Positions 62,729-64,000 of a stretch of DNA of 64,000 nt are shown in pieces (positions within the stretch are counted from its first letter, which is position 1; every line of letters starts with the position of its first letter). A model generated the notes under the pieces. The model did no database searches. It was not told the DNA's origin and was given only the letters and a program-made list of their open reading frames with translations. Location: NCBI GenBank assembly GCA_018823325.1, contig JAHJIJ010000015.1, positions 1 to 64,000 on the forward strand, in the 5' to 3' direction. The DNA is from Alphaproteobacteria bacterium (GTDB lineage: Bacteria > Pseudomonadota > Alphaproteobacteria > Sphingomonadales > Sphingomonadaceae). Made by a program: the position numbers and the translations under genes.

Positions 62729-63217
62729 ATGCATGATTTTTCTCCCCTCGCCGGCAGCGACAAACCCGCCCTCTACGCCGATCTGATCGCCGCCGCCCGC
62801 GCCATTACGGATGGTGAGCCGGATGCCATCGCCAACATGGCGAATGTTGCCGCGCTGATCTGGCAATATGTGCCGGACCTCAACTGGGCAGGCTTCTACC
62901 GGCTGGTCGGAGACGAGCTGGTCCTTGGCCCCTTCCAGGGCAAGGCGGCCTGCATCCGCATTGCGCTCGGCAGCGGAGTCTGCGGAACGGCGGCCGCCAC
63001 GCGCGCCACCCAGCGGGTGGAGGATGTGCATGCCTTTCCCGGCCACATCGCCTGTGATGCCGCTTCCGCTTCGGAACTGGTCGTACCGGTGGTTCATGAC
63101 GGGAGGCTGATTGCCGTACTCGATCTCGACACCCCGTTGCCCGCACGTTTCGACGAGGCAGATGCCGCGGGTATGGAGGCCGTGTGCGCTGCCATTGCCC
63201 CTGCCCTGCAAGGCTGA
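62729..63217 (+). CDS. msrC: Free methionine-(R)-sulfoxide reductase (GAF type)
   Basis: A 162-residue GAF-domain enzyme that reduces free methionine-R-sulfoxide. The three cysteines used in catalysis are present with the family spacing: Cys75 (KAACIRIALG), Cys85 (GVCGTAA) and Cys109 (HIACDAAS), corresponding to Cys84, Cys94 and Cys118 of the E. coli enzyme. NWAGFYRL and ELVVPVVHDGRLIAVLDLD complete the fold. The start is ATG 62729; the frame extends upstream without similarity. Confidence 0.92.
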   Translation: MHDFSPLAGSDKPALYADLIAAARAITDGEPDAIANMANVAALIWQYVPDLNWAGFYRLVGDELVLGPFQGKAACIRIALGSGVCGTAAATRATQRVEDVHAFPGHIACDAASASELVVPVVHDGRLIAVLDLDTPLPARFDEADAAGMEAVCAAIAPALQG

Positions 63218-63452
63218 GACACTGCCGAGGAACTGCCCCACTTCGGGACTCACGCTCAATTCACGCAGACTCGCCAAGAGGCTGAGGCGCTGATAATCTT
63301 CGCAAATCGCCTGCACTCAAGCGCATGGCCGCGAGGCGCAACATTGCAGCCGAGCGCTACAGGCGATCTGGAACCGGGGGGCTTTCCAGCAAGGGTCCGG
63401 CAGCTTTCGAGCGGCTGGACCCTAAGCTTTTCAGCGTCCGTCAAAAACGCGA

Positions 63453-64000
63453 TTATTTGAGAACGCGGCCCTCGTGGTCCCGCGTCAGGCTCTGCTCGCG
63501 GCGTTCGCCCTCATGGCTGGCCGCTTGCCCGGCAGGCAGATGCAGCCGCTCCCACCCAGCGCGCCCGAGCTTTTCGATCGGCTGATAGCGGACCTTGTAA
63601 TTCATCCGGTCCGACCCCTCGACCCAGTAGCCGAGATAGACATAGGGCAAGCCCGAACGCTGGGCGCGCAGGATGTGATCGACGATGATATAGCTGCCGA
63701 GCCCGTTGCGCCCCTCCCGATCGGGCTCGAAGAAGCTGTAGATCATCGAGAGCCCGTCACCCTGCTTGTCGGTCAGGCAGGCGCCGACCAGCGGGCCGGG
63801 CCGGCCATCGACGCCAGGCTCGCGATATTCGATGAGATAGGTCTCGACGGGCGTCTGCTCGACCATGTCGGCAAAGTCGATCTCGTCCATCTCCGTCATG
63901 CCACCGGTCGGGTGGCGTGCAGCGAGATAGCGCTGGAGCAGCAAGAATTGCTCATCCGTCGACCAGGGCTTGCAGGCCCGCACCACCAGATCGCTGTTGC
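63453..64000 (-). CDS. bpt: Arginyltransferase-like aminoacyl-tRNA-protein transferase, C-terminal part
   Basis: The C-terminal 182 residues of an ATE/Bpt-type transferase; the start lies beyond the right edge. Motifs: [56 protein letters not shown] and [11 protein letters not shown]. Bacterial Bpt adds Leu to N-terminal Asp/Glu, and ATE adds Arg, marking proteins for N-degron degradation. Conserved core residues here fit either; alphaproteobacterial genes are usually annotated as bpt. No accessory clp genes are in view. Confidence 0.88.
   Translation of the reverse strand, partial: NSDLVVRACKPWSTDEQFLLLQRYLAARHPTGGMTEMDEIDFADMVEQTPVETYLIEYREPGVDGRPGPLVGACLTDKQGDGLSMIYSFFEPDREGRNGLGSYIIVDHILRAQRSGLPYVYLGYWVEGSDRMNYKVRYQPIEKLGRAGWERLHLPAGQAASHEGERREQSLTRDHEGRVLK

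Overview
The window is GC-rich (about 65%), densely coding alphaproteobacterial chromosome, most likely from a sphingomonad (Sphingobium, Sphingomonas, Novosphingobium or a relative). This rests on the gene content: two large TonB-dependent receptors, a LigW-type decarboxylase next to an aromatic-acid MFS transporter, GapR, a DUF1244 protein, the alphaproteobacterial grpE-hrcA/rph-rdgB-hemW neighbourhood, and dispersed intergenic palindromes built on CCTTCGACAGGCTCAGGGCG. No rRNA, tRNA, CRISPR array, complete insertion sequence or prophage was recognised. Assignments come from reading the translations, without database searches.

Layout. 1-11 kb is housekeeping. A leftward set tpiA-recO-leuB-metZ-apaG-lysR faces ppiD-trpE; trpG lies downstream, separated from trpE by a leftward single-domain asparaginase. 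11-17 kb holds an AAC(3)-I-like acetyltransferase, an EpsD-like lipoprotein isomerase, a GT2 glycosyltransferase, a small Lar-like zinc ribbon, and a translationally coupled MFS transporter and LigW-like decarboxylase. 17-21 kb is a probable iron-regulated operon (PepSY protein, 59-residue membrane protein, siderophore receptor) with Fur-like sites. 20.8-24.7 kb carries a HerA-like ATPase facing an ammonium transporter fused to a chemotaxis signalling domain.

24.8-33.7 kb is accessory metabolism: MarR regulator, CmcJ-like oxygenase, DHA2 MFS pump, O-methyltransferase, then a TonB receptor with a lipoprotein alpha/beta hydrolase and an NTF2-like protein. At 33.9 kb there is a clear class-I c-di-GMP (GEMM) riboswitch. 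It lies upstream of a giant autotransporter adhesin (34,190-42,600) whose frame is broken once near 37,140.

42.6-64 kb is mostly housekeeping: pyk, a DUF1244 protein, a DUF2946/PepSY pair, asd with a possible leader peptide, an RhlE-type helicase, an ECF41 sigma factor coupled to an AhpD-like protein, gapR, ybjQ, grpE-hrcA, rph-rdgB-hemW, arfB, msrC and a partial bpt. A short segment at 58,851-59,412 is bounded by 18-bp perfect inverted repeats and encloses one apparently AT-richer orphan gene.

The most interesting signals are the riboswitch-adhesin locus with its frameshift, the Amt-MCP fusion, the resistance-enzyme-like acetyltransferase, the ECF41 module with a matching promoter, and the inverted-repeat-bounded orphan gene.
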